From an uncultured Acetatifactor sp. (lineage in GTDB: Bacteria > Bacillota > Clostridia > Lachnospirales > Lachnospiraceae), in contig CANQEH010000002.1 of NCBI GenBank assembly GCA_947594835.1, forward strand, positions 1 to 64,000: a stretch of 64,000 nt of DNA, given 5' to 3'. The translations under genes and the position numbers were made by a program. The notes beneath the pieces are model-generated. The model made no database searches. It was not told the origin of the DNA and worked only from the letters and a program-made list of their open reading frames with translations. Shown here piece after piece: positions 46,417 to 55,486 of the stretch; the stretch's first letter is position 1; every line of letters begins with the position of its first letter.

Positions 46417-49400
46417 ATGTCGTTGATCCATCTCGCCGCGCTGTTTGGGCTGCTTTTGTTTGTGTTCTGCTGGAGACGTTACTCTGCAAGGCCGCAGGAT
46501 ATCCCCTGCCCGCCCTTTGCGGCGCCCTGCCTCTTTGGGGCTGCTTTGCTGCTGCGCCTCCTCTGCGCCGGGCTCTACGGCGGCTTTGACGCAGACACCG
46601 CCTGCTTCGCCTCCTGGGCGGACCGCATCTTTGAGGTGGGCCCGGGGGGCTTTTACTCCCCCGATGTATTTACGGACTACCCGCCCGGCTATATGTACCT
46701 GCTCTATCCCGTGGGCGCACTGCGTCATCTTTTGAAGATCCCCTATTACTCTGTCCCCCATCTGATCCTGCTGCGCCTTCCCGCCATTCTCTGCGACCTT
46801 GGCTGCGGACTGCTCCTGTACCGGGAGGGCGTGAAGAAAACCGGCCGGCCCGGGGCCCTTCTGCTGTGCGCCGCATACCTGTTTAACCCGGCCATCCTGT
46901 TAAACTCCTCCCTCTGGGGACAGGCCGACTCTGTGCTCACCCTGGCCCTGATTGCCATGACGCTCTGCCTGGTGCACGGCAGGCTGGGCGGCGCTTACGT
47001 CTCCTTTCTGGCCGCTCTCCTCATCAAGCCCCAGGCGCTCTTTCTGGCCCCGGTATTGCTCTTAGGGATGCTGGATCAGCTAATGTTTGAGGGCTTTTCC
47101 CTGCGCAGGACGCTGCAAAGCCTTGCCATGGGCGTTTCGGCCCTCTGCGGCTTCGCCCTGGCCGTCTGTCCTTTTGGCCTGGAAAAGGCCTGGGCACAGC
47201 TTTTGAGCACGCTCTCCTCCTACCCCTACGCCTCGGTGAACGCTTACAACTTCTGGGCGCTTTGCGGGTTAAACTGGACCAGCCAGGAAAACCGCTTCCT
47301 GGGGGTTCCCTACTATGCCTACGGCTACGCCGCCCTGCTTGTGGCGGCAGTCTGTGTGACGGCCTTCGGCATCCGCCTGAGGCGGGACAGGGAAAAATAT
47401 CCCCTGCTGGGCGCGCTGCTTGTGGTCTCCGTCTTTCTGTTCTCCGTGCGGATGCATGAGCGGTATCTCTACCCCGCCCTGCTGCTTTGCCTGTTTGCGT
47501 TCCTCTACAAGCCCTCCCATAAGCTGTTTGCCTGCTACGGGGGCTTTTCCCTGCTCCATTTCTACAACACCGCCCATGTGCTGTTTTTCTATGACGCACA
47601 AAACTATGACGGAAGGGCCCCCATCCTCCTTCTCACCTCCCTGGGGATGGTGGCCATGGGACTTATTTTTTACCAGACCGTCTTTTCTCTCTACAAAAAG
47701 GGCGCTGCCCCCATAAAGGCCTCCGACGTTCCTTCCCCCTCCCCCGACGCCCTTCCAAGGCCCTCCCGGAAGGCGCGCCCCCTGGGGCGGCTGGATGTGC
47801 TCTGTATGGCGGCTGTCACCCTCCTCTACAGCGCTTTTGCCCTCTATGACCTGGGGGATCGACAGGCTCCCGTCACCACCGCTGGGCTCAGCCAGGGGCA
47901 GAGCCTGACCTTTGACTTCGGGGACCGTCCGCCTGCCGCCATGGCCTACTACATCGCCCCCTGGCATGACCGCACCTTCACCCTGGAGGGGAAGCAGGCC
48001 CGGGAGGACGCCTGGGCAGCCCTGGGGGAGATCAAGCTGGAGGACGTCTTCACCTGGCAGGAAGTTTCCATCCAATCTGACGTCCCCTTCCTGCGTCTGA
48101 CCTTGACAGACGACCAGGCCGCCCCCATCGAATTTGTCTTTTTAGACAGCGACGGCAGCCAGATTCTTCCCTTAAACGCAGGAGATTACCCGGCGCTTTT
48201 TGACGAACAGTCCCTCTATCCCCAGAGGGCCAGCTATCGGAACAGTATGTACTTTGACGAGATCTATCACGGGCGCACCGCCTATGAATTTTTAGAGGGG
48301 CTTCCCGCCTACGAGAACACCCATCCTCCCCTGGGCAAGATCCTGATCTCCGCAGGAATTGCCCTCTTTGGCATGAATCCCTTCGGCTGGCGCATTGTGG
48401 GCGTAGTGTTCGGCATCGCCATGGTTCCCCTCGTCTACCTGTCTGCAAAGCGGCTGACGGAGCGGCGCCTGCTGGCGGCTCTGGCCAGCGTCCTCTTTGC
48501 CTTTGATTTCATGCACCTGACCCAGACCCGCATTGCCACCATCGACGTCTACATCACCTTCTTTGTCATCCTCATGTACTGGCTGATGTACCGCTATGCC
48601 GTCTTGAGCTTTTACGACACGCCCCTCTGGAAAACTTTCCTTCCTTTGGGGGCCTGCGGCGTGTGCATGGGGCTTGGCATTGCCTGCAAGTGGACGGGCG
48701 TCTATGCGGGGATCGGCCTGGCGGTGATCTTCTTTGCCGTCCTGTCCCGCCGTTACCGGGAATACCGCTATGCGGCAAAAGACCCGGAAGGGGAGACGGC
48801 AGGCATCCCCCACGCCCGTATTCTGGAGCGGTTCTGGCCCTGCGTCAGGGGCACCCTCCTGTTCTGCACGGTCTTCTTTGCCGCCGTCCCTTTCCTGATC
48901 TACCTGCTGTCCTACCTGCCCTTTTTAGACTACACCCAGGACGGCCTGCTCCTTCGGATGCTCCACAACCAGGTCTCCATGTTCCGCTACCACAGCACCC
49001 TGGAGGCCACCCACCCCTATTCCTCCCCCTGGTATCAATGGCCCGTCATGGTGCGGCCCGTGTGGTATTACTCCGGTCTGCCGGGAGGTTCCCTGCGGGA
49101 AGGGATCAGCGCCTTCGGCAATCCCCTGGTCTGGTGGGCAGGGATTCCCGCCTTTTTCTTCAACCTGTATCTTGGGTGGAAGGAGAAGGACCAAAAGGCG
49201 GCTTTCCTGACGGTGGGGTATCTGGCCCAGTACCTTCCCTGGGTCTTCGTCACCCGCATCACCTTTCTCTACCACTATTTCCCCAGCGTGCCCTTTGTGG
49301 TGCTCATGATCGTCTATTCCATCGGGCGTCTGGGCCGGGAGATGCCCCGCAGAAAGCTGTTTGCCCTGACGGCGCTTTACGGCGCAGCCGTGTTCGGCCT

Positions 49401-49503
49401 TTTCCTTCTGTTTTTCCCGGTGCTCACCGGGCAGCCCGTGGAGGCCGCCTTCGTGGACAGGTGGCTGCGCTGGTTTGACACCTGGGTGCTCACCGCCCGC
49501 TGA
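46417..49503 (+). CDS. Fused two-module GT-C membrane glycosyltransferase (PMT family)
   Basis: The protein has 1028 residues. The N-terminal half (about 1-435) is a multi-helix GT-C module with FDADTACFASWA and DYPPGYMYLL, resembling Gpi18-like mannosyltransferases. A non-membrane segment (about 495-610) precedes the C-terminal half, a PMT-type O-mannosyltransferase: catalytic FDEIYHGR near 612-620, NTHPPLGK near 632-640 and a C-terminal PMT_4TMC-like part. PMT enzymes transfer mannose from polyprenyl phosphate to proteins. Fusion of two GT-C modules is unusual. GGGGAGG precedes the ATG. The gene stands alone between a divergent ABC operon and a terminator, so its acceptor is unknown. Confidence 0.88.
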   Translation: MSLIHLAALFGLLLFVFCWRRYSARPQDIPCPPFAAPCLFGAALLLRLLCAGLYGGFDADTACFASWADRIFEVGPGGFYSPDVFTDYPPGYMYLLYPVGALRHLLKIPYYSVPHLILLRLPAILCDLGCGLLLYREGVKKTGRPGALLLCAAYLFNPAILLNSSLWGQADSVLTLALIAMTLCLVHGRLGGAYVSFLAALLIKPQALFLAPVLLLGMLDQLMFEGFSLRRTLQSLAMGVSALCGFALAVCPFGLEKAWAQLLSTLSSYPYASVNAYNFWALCGLNWTSQENRFLGVPYYAYGYAALLVAAVCVTAFGIRLRRDREKYPLLGALLVVSVFLFSVRMHERYLYPALLLCLFAFLYKPSHKLFACYGGFSLLHFYNTAHVLFFYDAQNYDGRAPILLLTSLGMVAMGLIFYQTVFSLYKKGAAPIKASDVPSPSPDALPRPSRKARPLGRLDVLCMAAVTLLYSAFALYDLGDRQAPVTTAGLSQGQSLTFDFGDRPPAAMAYYIAPWHDRTFTLEGKQAREDAWAALGEIKLEDVFTWQEVSIQSDVPFLRLTLTDDQAAPIEFVFLDSDGSQILPLNAGDYPALFDEQSLYPQRASYRNSMYFDEIYHGRTAYEFLEGLPAYENTHPPLGKILISAGIALFGMNPFGWRIVGVVFGIAMVPLVYLSAKRLTERRLLAALASVLFAFDFMHLTQTRIATIDVYITFFVILMYWLMYRYAVLSFYDTPLWKTFLPLGACGVCMGLGIACKWTGVYAGIGLAVIFFAVLSRRYREYRYAAKDPEGETAGIPHARILERFWPCVRGTLLFCTVFFAAVPFLIYLLSYLPFLDYTQDGLLLRMLHNQVSMFRYHSTLEATHPYSSPWYQWPVMVRPVWYYSGLPGGSLREGISAFGNPLVWWAGIPAFFFNLYLGWKEKDQKAAFLTVGYLAQYLPWVFVTRITFLYHYFPSVPFVVLMIVYSIGRLGREMPRRKLFALTALYGAAVFGLFLLFFPVLTGQPVEAAFVDRWLRWFDTWVLTAR

Positions 49504-49521
49504 CCTGCTGCATATCAAAAA

Positions 49522-49565
49522 CGGTCACGCCCCAGAGCGTGACCGGGCGTGACCGCATTTTTCAG
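49522..49565 (+). terminator. Terminator with two alternative stems
   Basis: CGGTCACGCCC (49522-49532) can pair over 11 bp with GGGCGTGACCG (49545-49555), followed by CATTTTTC. A shorter alternative pairs CGGTCACGC with the first GCGTGACCG (49537-49545). The duplicated right arm gives two competing hairpins. Confidence 0.8.
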
Positions 49566-49621
49566 AACCATTCTTTTATCGCCCACCGCCGGAATCTGCT
49601 TTTCTGATCCCAGCCTTATTT

Positions 49622-50485
49622 CTAGATCAGGTGGTTTTTCATCTCAGAGAGCGCCTGCTGAACCAGCTCCTCCGCCGCGCCGTCGTCAAATTCATCCAGA
49701 CGCTCCTGGGCGGCAATACAGGACTCCGCCACAATGGCGGGGATGTCGAAACGCATCAGCTCCTCCAGCTTCTGGGAGGCCTCCTTGACCTTGAAGTTTT
49801 CCAGGTCGTTTAACACATACAAAAGCCTTGCGTTCATCTCGCCTGCGCTGATGGGGATCTTGGCGGCTTCCTCCGTCCCCACGGTGCGCTCCAGCATCTT
49901 TAACACCCTGCCGATCAGCCTGTCGGCGGTCTCCACATCGTTGGCCCGCAGCCTTGCCTTGGCGTTCTGCATCCGGCCAAAGATCTCCTCGTCGATCTTA
50001 TAGCTTAAGATCTCCTCCATCTTTAAGATGGCGTTGCGGATATTCTTGGCCCGCAGCTCCTCCTGTACCTTCTTGACGCCCTCGTACAGCTCCTTGTCCT
50101 CCACAGGAAGCACCCCGACCTTCTTTAAGGCCTTATCAATCCGCTCATGGAGATCCTGGGTGTCAAAGGGCTTAATCACATAGTCCATGATGCCCAGCTT
50201 GGAGCCCTCGATCACGGTCTCCTTGTCCTTCTTGGCAGTGAGCATGATCACAGGGATGGCGGGGCCGTTCTCCATGGTGCGGATCTCCTTCAGGGTCTCG
50301 ATGCCGTCCATCAGCGCCATCTGCACGTCCAGAAGAATCAGATCCGGCTTCTCCTTGTTGAGGTAGCGGATCGCGCGGGCGCCGGAATTTACCGTGACCA
50401 CCTCGTACTTGTCCTTCAGTTCCTGCTCGATGGTAGCCAGATTGATGATGTTGTCATCCACCGCCAGTATCTTTATTTTGTCCAT
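49622..50485 (-). CDS. Response regulator with helical C-terminal domain
   Basis: The protein has 287 residues. The receiver domain (1-120) has D10/D11, phospho-acceptor D53 in LLDVQM and K105 in IKPF. Residues about 130-287 are all-helical with acidic repeats and no DNA-binding, GGDEF, EAL or HD-GYP motif. The gene starts 6 bp after the hybrid kinase gene, so it is the likely phosphotransfer target of its Hpt domain. The helical tail resembles no family I can name. Part of it (about 180-285) echoes the tail of the kinase, both carrying an AAEELVQQAL- or AAESLIRDM-like ending. Confidence 0.88.
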   Translation of the reverse strand: MDKIKILAVDDNIINLATIEQELKDKYEVVTVNSGARAIRYLNKEKPDLILLDVQMALMDGIETLKEIRTMENGPAIPVIMLTAKKDKETVIEGSKLGIMDYVIKPFDTQDLHERIDKALKKVGVLPVEDKELYEGVKKVQEELRAKNIRNAILKMEEILSYKIDEEIFGRMQNAKARLRANDVETADRLIGRVLKMLERTVGTEEAAKIPISAGEMNARLLYVLNDLENFKVKEASQKLEELMRFDIPAIVAESCIAAQERLDEFDDGAAEELVQQALSEMKNHLI

Positions 50486-50491
50486 CCTAAG

Positions 50492-53356
50492 CTATTCCTC
50501 CTTCTCCAGCCAATCTATCATATCGCGGATCAGGCTCTCCGCCGCGTCGTCTTCATACATCCGCAGCTGCTCCTGTATCTCTTTTAACTTTGCATCCACC
50601 ATGCTGTCATGATGATAGCGCAAAAGCCCCTCGATGATGCGGGCGCAGTCCTTGGACTTGAAATCCTCCAGCTTCTCCAGGGCGCTTTTTAACTGTCCGA
50701 TCAAAGCCTCCGGATCCAGGCTGACGTCCTCGTCCTCCCGGGAGCGCTCATCCACCGCATGGCGTTTGTCCAGGAATTTCTGGATCGCCTTGATCTGCCA
50801 GTCATAGCTCAGGAGAAGCTCCGGGGAATGTCTCTTGATAAAATCAGTATCCCCTCTGGTAGCCGCCTCCTCCTGCTCCCTGGCCTGGGTCGAAAGCTCC
50901 ATGGCCCCTATGTTGGCGGAAGCGCTCTTTAAGCCGTGAACTTCAATGCCGTAATCCTTGTAATTTTCCTGCCCCAGCAGCTCCGTCAGGCAGCTGTGCT
51001 TTCGTTTCCCGTCCAGGCAGTACAGCTCCAGCAGGCTTAAGTAGTCCTCCACCTGGCCGGTGTGGTGCTTCTTTGCCTCCTCAATGTCGATGCCGTCTAT
51101 GTAGATATCCGAGAAGCTGATGCCCGGCTGGAAAGCCACAGCGCCGCTGTCCCGCTTCACAGGCTGCTTTAACTCGTTGGGAATCCACCTAGAAAGTACC
51201 TCGTTTAACGGCTTCCTGTCAAGGGGTTTCGGGATAAAATCCTGAAAACCGCTGTTTAAAAACTTTTCCCTCACACCGGCCATGGCGTTGGCAGTCAGGG
51301 CGATGATCACCGGGGAGCGGCCGTTTTCGCCGCACTCCTCCCGGATGATGCGGGTGGCTTCGATGCCGTCCATCTCCGGCATCATGTGATCCATAAAGAT
51401 CAGGTTGAACTTCTGGCTGCGCACCATGCGAATGGCCTCCGGGCCGCTCTCCGCCTCAAAGAGATCAAAGCCGTAGGTCTTCAAAAAGCCTGTGGCCACC
51501 TTGCGGTTGATCAGGTTGTCGTCCACCACCAGCACCTTGTAGCCCTCCACCACAAAGGCTTCCTCCTGGTCGGATACCTGCTTTGGCACCTCCGGCATTT
51601 CATCGAGGGTGCGGTAGTCTACGATTTTCTGGGGCAGAGTGACGATGAAGGTAGACCCTTCCCCGTAAACGCTCTCCACCTCGATGCTTCCCTTCATCAT
51701 CTGGATAAAGTGTCTGGTGATGGAAAGCCCAAGGCCGGTGCCCTCCACGCCGCGGTTCCGCCCGGAGTCCACCTGCTTGAAATCCTCGAATATCTTTTCC
51801 AGATTTTCCTGCTTGATGCCGATGCCGGTGTCCTGGATGCGGAACACCAGATTTTCCATATCGTCTGCGCTGCCGGGATAGCCCCCCACAAAGATCTTAA
51901 CGGAGCCCTCCTTGGTAAATTTCACCGCATTGTTCATAATGTTGATGAGGATCTGCTTGATGCGGGTGTCGTCGCCGTAATACTTGCAGGGGATATCCCC
52001 CGAGAACTCGCATTTGAGCAGGAGCCCTCTCTGGGTGGCCGCCACGTGCATCATGTTCACCACCTCGTCCACCACGCCCTTTAAGTAATACTCCTGGGGT
52101 ATCAGTTCCATTTTTCCGGCCTCCACCTTGGACAGATCCAGAATGTCGTTGATGATGGCGAGAAGGTTCTGGGAGGCCGCCTTGATATCGCAGGCGTACC
52201 CGTACACCTTGCGCCCCCGGCTCTCCTCCATGATAATATCGCTTAATCCCATCACCGCGTTCATCGGCGTGCGGATCTCGTGGGACATATTCGCCAGAAA
52301 TTCGCTCTTTGCCTGGTTTGCCCGCTCCGCTTCCTCCCTGACCCGTTTGATCTCTTCGATATAATTGCGCGTCTCCGTCACATCGAAGATGATGATGACA
52401 TATCCCTTGTTGCCGTCCTCATTTTCGATCCGGCGCATATGGCTCTCATAGTAATGCCCGTTCAAGCTGAAATTGCGCTTGGCGTCCTGATCCAGCATCC
52501 CCTCCGGGAAGTCTTCCATCTCCTCGATGCGGTCCCCCACCGCCTGGAAGCTCAGTTCCGTAAAGATCTCCGCCGCCGCCTCGTTGTAATTGACAATGCG
52601 CCTGTCCGCATCCAGCATGATCACGCCGTCGTCCATGCTTTTTAACACCAGCTCCGCCGCCAGGCGGCTGAAATCGTAATTTCTTCTCTTCCAGACCAGA
52701 ACCACCACCACCGACAGGGTGATGCCCAGAATGGCGGGGGCAAAGTCATATTGGACGGACACCTTCCACACATAGGTAAACACAGCCAGCATGGGAAGGA
52801 GGGACAGGATCAGAAAGCCCTGGTAGCGCCTTACCAGAGGTCTGCCGGGCTTTAAAAAGATGCCGCGCAGCAGGGCATAGAGGGACACCAGATAGGGGAT
52901 GACGTAGGCGATCAAAAAATACGCTGTAAACCCGGCATTGTACGTCAGGCTCAGGTAGAAATGGCCGTTTTTTCCTTCCACCCAGTTGATCCTGCGGTAA
53001 AAGAAAGTGTGACGCTCGCAGGTAAAGATCATGGCCAACAGCAGAAAATCCAGCAGGACAAAAAGCTGGATGATTTTATGCGGCACCTTTTCCCGGCAGT
53101 AGATGAACATGAACCAGGCGTAAAAGATGGGGATAAACGTGGAGCCCACATACTGGATCTTCGTCGCCACGATGGCGGCCTCCCGGGTACTGCAGGTCAA
53201 TTCCAGCAGATAGCCTGCGTTTAAGACCATCGCCCCCGTCAGAAACTGGCACATCATCTTCTGCTCCCGGAAGCCGTCGCCTTTCAGCAAAAGGCCCAGG
53301 GCCCCCGCTATCAGGCCGATGGTCAAGATCTGCAGCGCTATCATTACGATGTACAT
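50492..53356 (-). CDS. Hybrid sensor histidine kinase (7TM-PAS-HisKA-HATPase-REC-Hpt)
   Basis: The protein has 954 residues. The N-terminal ~220 residues form seven membrane helices of the HisKA_7TM type. A PAS domain (about 233-335), a HisKA domain with NMSHEIRTPMN (His359), HATPase_c (about 460-580, DTGIGI and GTGLGLSI), a receiver domain with FMDHMMPEMDG (about 610-730) and an Hpt-like domain with EVHGLKSASANIG follow. A last helical segment of about 90 residues resembles the tail of the adjacent response regulator. The ATG at 53356 follows GGGAGG. This is a phosphorelay kinase; the ligand of the 7TM sensor is unknown. Confidence 0.92.
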   Translation of the reverse strand: MYIVMIALQILTIGLIAGALGLLLKGDGFREQKMMCQFLTGAMVLNAGYLLELTCSTREAAIVATKIQYVGSTFIPIFYAWFMFIYCREKVPHKIIQLFVLLDFLLLAMIFTCERHTFFYRRINWVEGKNGHFYLSLTYNAGFTAYFLIAYVIPYLVSLYALLRGIFLKPGRPLVRRYQGFLILSLLPMLAVFTYVWKVSVQYDFAPAILGITLSVVVVLVWKRRNYDFSRLAAELVLKSMDDGVIMLDADRRIVNYNEAAAEIFTELSFQAVGDRIEEMEDFPEGMLDQDAKRNFSLNGHYYESHMRRIENEDGNKGYVIIIFDVTETRNYIEEIKRVREEAERANQAKSEFLANMSHEIRTPMNAVMGLSDIIMEESRGRKVYGYACDIKAASQNLLAIINDILDLSKVEAGKMELIPQEYYLKGVVDEVVNMMHVAATQRGLLLKCEFSGDIPCKYYGDDTRIKQILINIMNNAVKFTKEGSVKIFVGGYPGSADDMENLVFRIQDTGIGIKQENLEKIFEDFKQVDSGRNRGVEGTGLGLSITRHFIQMMKGSIEVESVYGEGSTFIVTLPQKIVDYRTLDEMPEVPKQVSDQEEAFVVEGYKVLVVDDNLINRKVATGFLKTYGFDLFEAESGPEAIRMVRSQKFNLIFMDHMMPEMDGIEATRIIREECGENGRSPVIIALTANAMAGVREKFLNSGFQDFIPKPLDRKPLNEVLSRWIPNELKQPVKRDSGAVAFQPGISFSDIYIDGIDIEEAKKHHTGQVEDYLSLLELYCLDGKRKHSCLTELLGQENYKDYGIEVHGLKSASANIGAMELSTQAREQEEAATRGDTDFIKRHSPELLLSYDWQIKAIQKFLDKRHAVDERSREDEDVSLDPEALIGQLKSALEKLEDFKSKDCARIIEGLLRYHHDSMVDAKLKEIQEQLRMYEDDAAESLIRDMIDWLEKEE

Positions 53357-53416
53357 GATCAACCTCCCAAGCTTCCTTTGCTATATCACAAGGCCCCAGG
53401 CACAAACACTCCAAGT

Positions 53417-53422
53417 ATTATA
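53417..53422 (-). promoter_or_regulatory. Possible promoter -10 of the hybrid kinase gene
   Basis: A consensus TATAAT on the minus strand lies about 60 bp upstream. The nearest -35-like TGGACA is 20 bp away, so this is a weak call. Confidence 0.4.
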
Positions 53423-53496
53423 GTATCAGTTTTCCCCTCTTTTGTCCACCCCCCAGTTCCGCTTACGCCCCATCGTTTTTTCGACCACCGCGCCCA

Positions 53497-53529
53497 TAAA
53501 AATTCCCGGGACGCTGCCCGTCCCGGGAA
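53497..53529 (-). terminator. Terminator after tsf
   Basis: A 10-bp stem (TTCCCGGGAC at 53503-53512 with GTCCCGGGAA at 53520-53529) is followed on the minus strand by TTTTTATG. It ends the rpsB-tsf unit. Confidence 0.9.
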
Positions 53530-53555
53530 AGTTTCCACTCTGTATGAGCCCTTAT

Positions 53556-54494
53556 TTACCCATTGATCTGCGCCGCTACCTCGGCTGCAAAATCCTCCTG
53601 CTTCTTCTCCAGACCCTCGCCCGTCTCGAAGCGGACGAACCTTTTGATCTGAAGATCCGCGCCGTTTTCCTTGCCCACCTGTGCCAGGTACTGCGCCACA
53701 GTCTGCTTGCCGTCCTCGGCCTTCACATAAACCTGCTCCAGGAGGCAGACTTCCTTTAACTCCTTGTTCAGACGGCCCGTCACCGCGCCCTCGATCACCT
53801 TCTCCGGCTTTCCTGCCATCTTGGGATCCTGGGCGATCTGTGCGGCGATGATCTCCTTCTCATGCGCCTTGTACTCCTCAGACACATCTCCCGTCGCCAC
53901 ATACTTGGGGCTTAAGGCTGCAACCTGCATTGCCAGGTTGGTCAGCGCTTCCTTCACGGCGTCGTTCACCACATTGGTCTTCGCCTCCACGATCACGCCG
54001 ATGCGTCCGCCGCCGTGCACATAGGAGACCACGCAGCCCTCGGAAGCCTCTACCCGCTCAAATCTCCGGATGCTCAGCTTCTCGCCGATGACTGCAATCT
54101 TATCCACCAGGGCGTCCTTCACCGTCTTGGAGGGATCCTCCGCCCAGTTTTCTGCCAGGAAAGCGTCGATGTCCGCTGCGCCAGACTGCACTGCCTGCTT
54201 TGCCACAGCCTCCACAAACTGCTGGAAAGTCTCGTTCTTCGCCACGAAGTCGGTCTCAGAGTTTACCTCCACCACCGCTGCCTTCGTATCCCCTTCCATG
54301 GCGATGCGGCAGATTCCTTCCGCTGCAATCCTGCCTTCCTTCTTCACAGCCTTGGCCTGGCCGTTCTTTCTCAGCACCTCAACGGCCTCGTCCATATTGC
54401 CGTTCGTCTCGTTCAGGGCCTTTTTGCAATCCATCATGCCTGCGCCGGTCATCTCGCGCAGCTCTTTTACCATGCTTGCAGTAATCTCTGCCAT
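53556..54494 (-). CDS. tsf: Translation elongation factor Ts
   Basis: The protein has 312 residues. EF-Ts is the nucleotide exchange factor of EF-Tu. The N-terminal UBA-like region with VKELREMTGAGMMDCKKAL is the family signature, and VNSETDFVAKN marks the core domain. It lies 43 bp after rpsB on the same strand. pyrH and frr, which follow tsf in many bacteria, are not here: a terminator comes next. Confidence 0.97.
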   Translation of the reverse strand: MAEITASMVKELREMTGAGMMDCKKALNETNGNMDEAVEVLRKNGQAKAVKKEGRIAAEGICRIAMEGDTKAAVVEVNSETDFVAKNETFQQFVEAVAKQAVQSGAADIDAFLAENWAEDPSKTVKDALVDKIAVIGEKLSIRRFERVEASEGCVVSYVHGGGRIGVIVEAKTNVVNDAVKEALTNLAMQVAALSPKYVATGDVSEEYKAHEKEIIAAQIAQDPKMAGKPEKVIEGAVTGRLNKELKEVCLLEQVYVKAEDGKQTVAQYLAQVGKENGADLQIKRFVRFETGEGLEKKQEDFAAEVAAQING

Positions 54495-54537
54495 CTTTTC
54501 CTCTCATTCCGCCGCTCCAGCGGCTTTACAATCTCAC

Positions 54538-55287
54538 TTATTCTGCCGCTTCCTCAATGTCCACAGGGTTTTCTACCGCGGTATCCGCCTCGGTATAAAC
54601 TGCCTCGCCCTGGTTTGCCTCGATCACTGCGTCGGCCATCTTGGAGACGATCAGCTTCACTGCCCGGATGGCGTCGTCATTGCCGGGGATGATATAATCC
54701 AGTTCCTCGGGATCGCAGTTGGTGTCACCGATGCCGATCAGGGTGATCCCCAGCGCGTGCGCCTCCTGGACGCAGATTCTCTCCTTCTTGGGGTCTACGA
54801 CAAAAATCGCGTCGGGAACCCTGGTCATGTTCTTGATGCCGCCCAGGTTTTTCTCCAGCTTCTCCCACTCTTTCTTTAACGCGATGACTTCCTTCTTGGG
54901 AAGCACGTCGAAGGTGCCGTCCTCAGACATCTTCTCGATGGCGTGCAGCCTGTCCACGCGGGAGCGGATGGTCTTGAAATTGGTCAGCATACCGCCCAGC
55001 CATCTCTCGTTGACATAGTACATACCGCAGCGCTCCGCCTCGGCCTTTACCGCATCCTGCGCCTGCTTCTTGGTGCCCACGAACAGGATGGTGCCGCCCT
55101 GGGCTGCGATCTCGGAAACGGCCCTGTAAGCCTCATCCACCTTGCCCACAGACTTCTGCAGGTCGATGATGTGGATGCCGTTTCTCTCGGTGAAGATATA
55201 AGGAGCCATCTTAGGGTTCCATCTTCTGGTCTGGTGTCCGAAGTGCACGCCTGCTTCCAGCAGCTGCTTCATTGAAATAACGCTCAT
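54538..55287 (-). CDS. rpsB: 30S ribosomal protein S2
   Basis: The protein has 249 residues. It is recognised by [22 protein letters not shown] at the N-terminus (split here: [14 protein letters not shown] then TRRWNPKM) and by [14 protein letters not shown] and [14 protein letters not shown] later. GGAGGG precedes the ATG. A short acidic C-terminal tail follows the conserved core. It is transcribed from a separate promoter through a structured 5' leader and is followed by tsf. Confidence 0.97.
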   Translation of the reverse strand: MSVISMKQLLEAGVHFGHQTRRWNPKMAPYIFTERNGIHIIDLQKSVGKVDEAYRAVSEIAAQGGTILFVGTKKQAQDAVKAEAERCGMYYVNERWLGGMLTNFKTIRSRVDRLHAIEKMSEDGTFDVLPKKEVIALKKEWEKLEKNLGGIKNMTRVPDAIFVVDPKKERICVQEAHALGITLIGIGDTNCDPEELDYIIPGNDDAIRAVKLIVSKMADAVIEANQGEAVYTEADTAVENPVDIEEAAE

Positions 55288-55428
55288 TTTTTCCCTCCGT
55301 TTGGTTGATTCTTCCGCGAACCCCGGGCAAATCGCCTTCGCCCCGGACCGGCGTCACGGTCCGTCCTCTCCGGCGGCAACCTTTCCAAGGCACCACCGCC
55401 GAATGGGCCCGCGTGTCTATTCGCAACA
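55288..55428 (-). promoter_or_regulatory. Structured 5' leader of rpsB
   Basis: About 140 nt of untranslated RNA precede rpsB. At least two hairpins are visible: GGCGG (55372-55376) with CCGCC (55396-55400), and GGACCG (55345-55350) with CGGTCC (55357-55362). S2 represses its own mRNA in some bacteria, so this may be an autoregulatory leader; that is inference. Confidence 0.5.
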
Positions 55429-55433
55429 GTCGC

Positions 55434-55462
55434 ATTATATCATAAGCCCCTTGTTTTGACAA
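55434..55462 (-). promoter_or_regulatory. rpsB promoter, overlapping a terminator hairpin
   Basis: On the minus strand TTGTCA (55457-55462), a 17-bp spacer ending in TGA and TATAAT (55434-55439) form a strong promoter. Its -35 and spacer overlap the hairpin at 55444-55469. Confidence 0.85.
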
Positions 55463-55472
55463 GGGGCTTTTT
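55444..55472. terminator. Hairpin between the flagellar/chemotaxis operon and rpsB
   Basis: An 11-bp stem (AAGCCCCTTGT at 55444-55454 with ACAAGGGGCTT at 55459-55469) has a TTTTT run on the plus-strand side. No plus-strand gene precedes it. On the minus strand it comes 18 bp after the stop of the upstream gene but lacks a T-run. Confidence 0.6.
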
Positions 55473-55486
55473 CTCACGCAATCATC

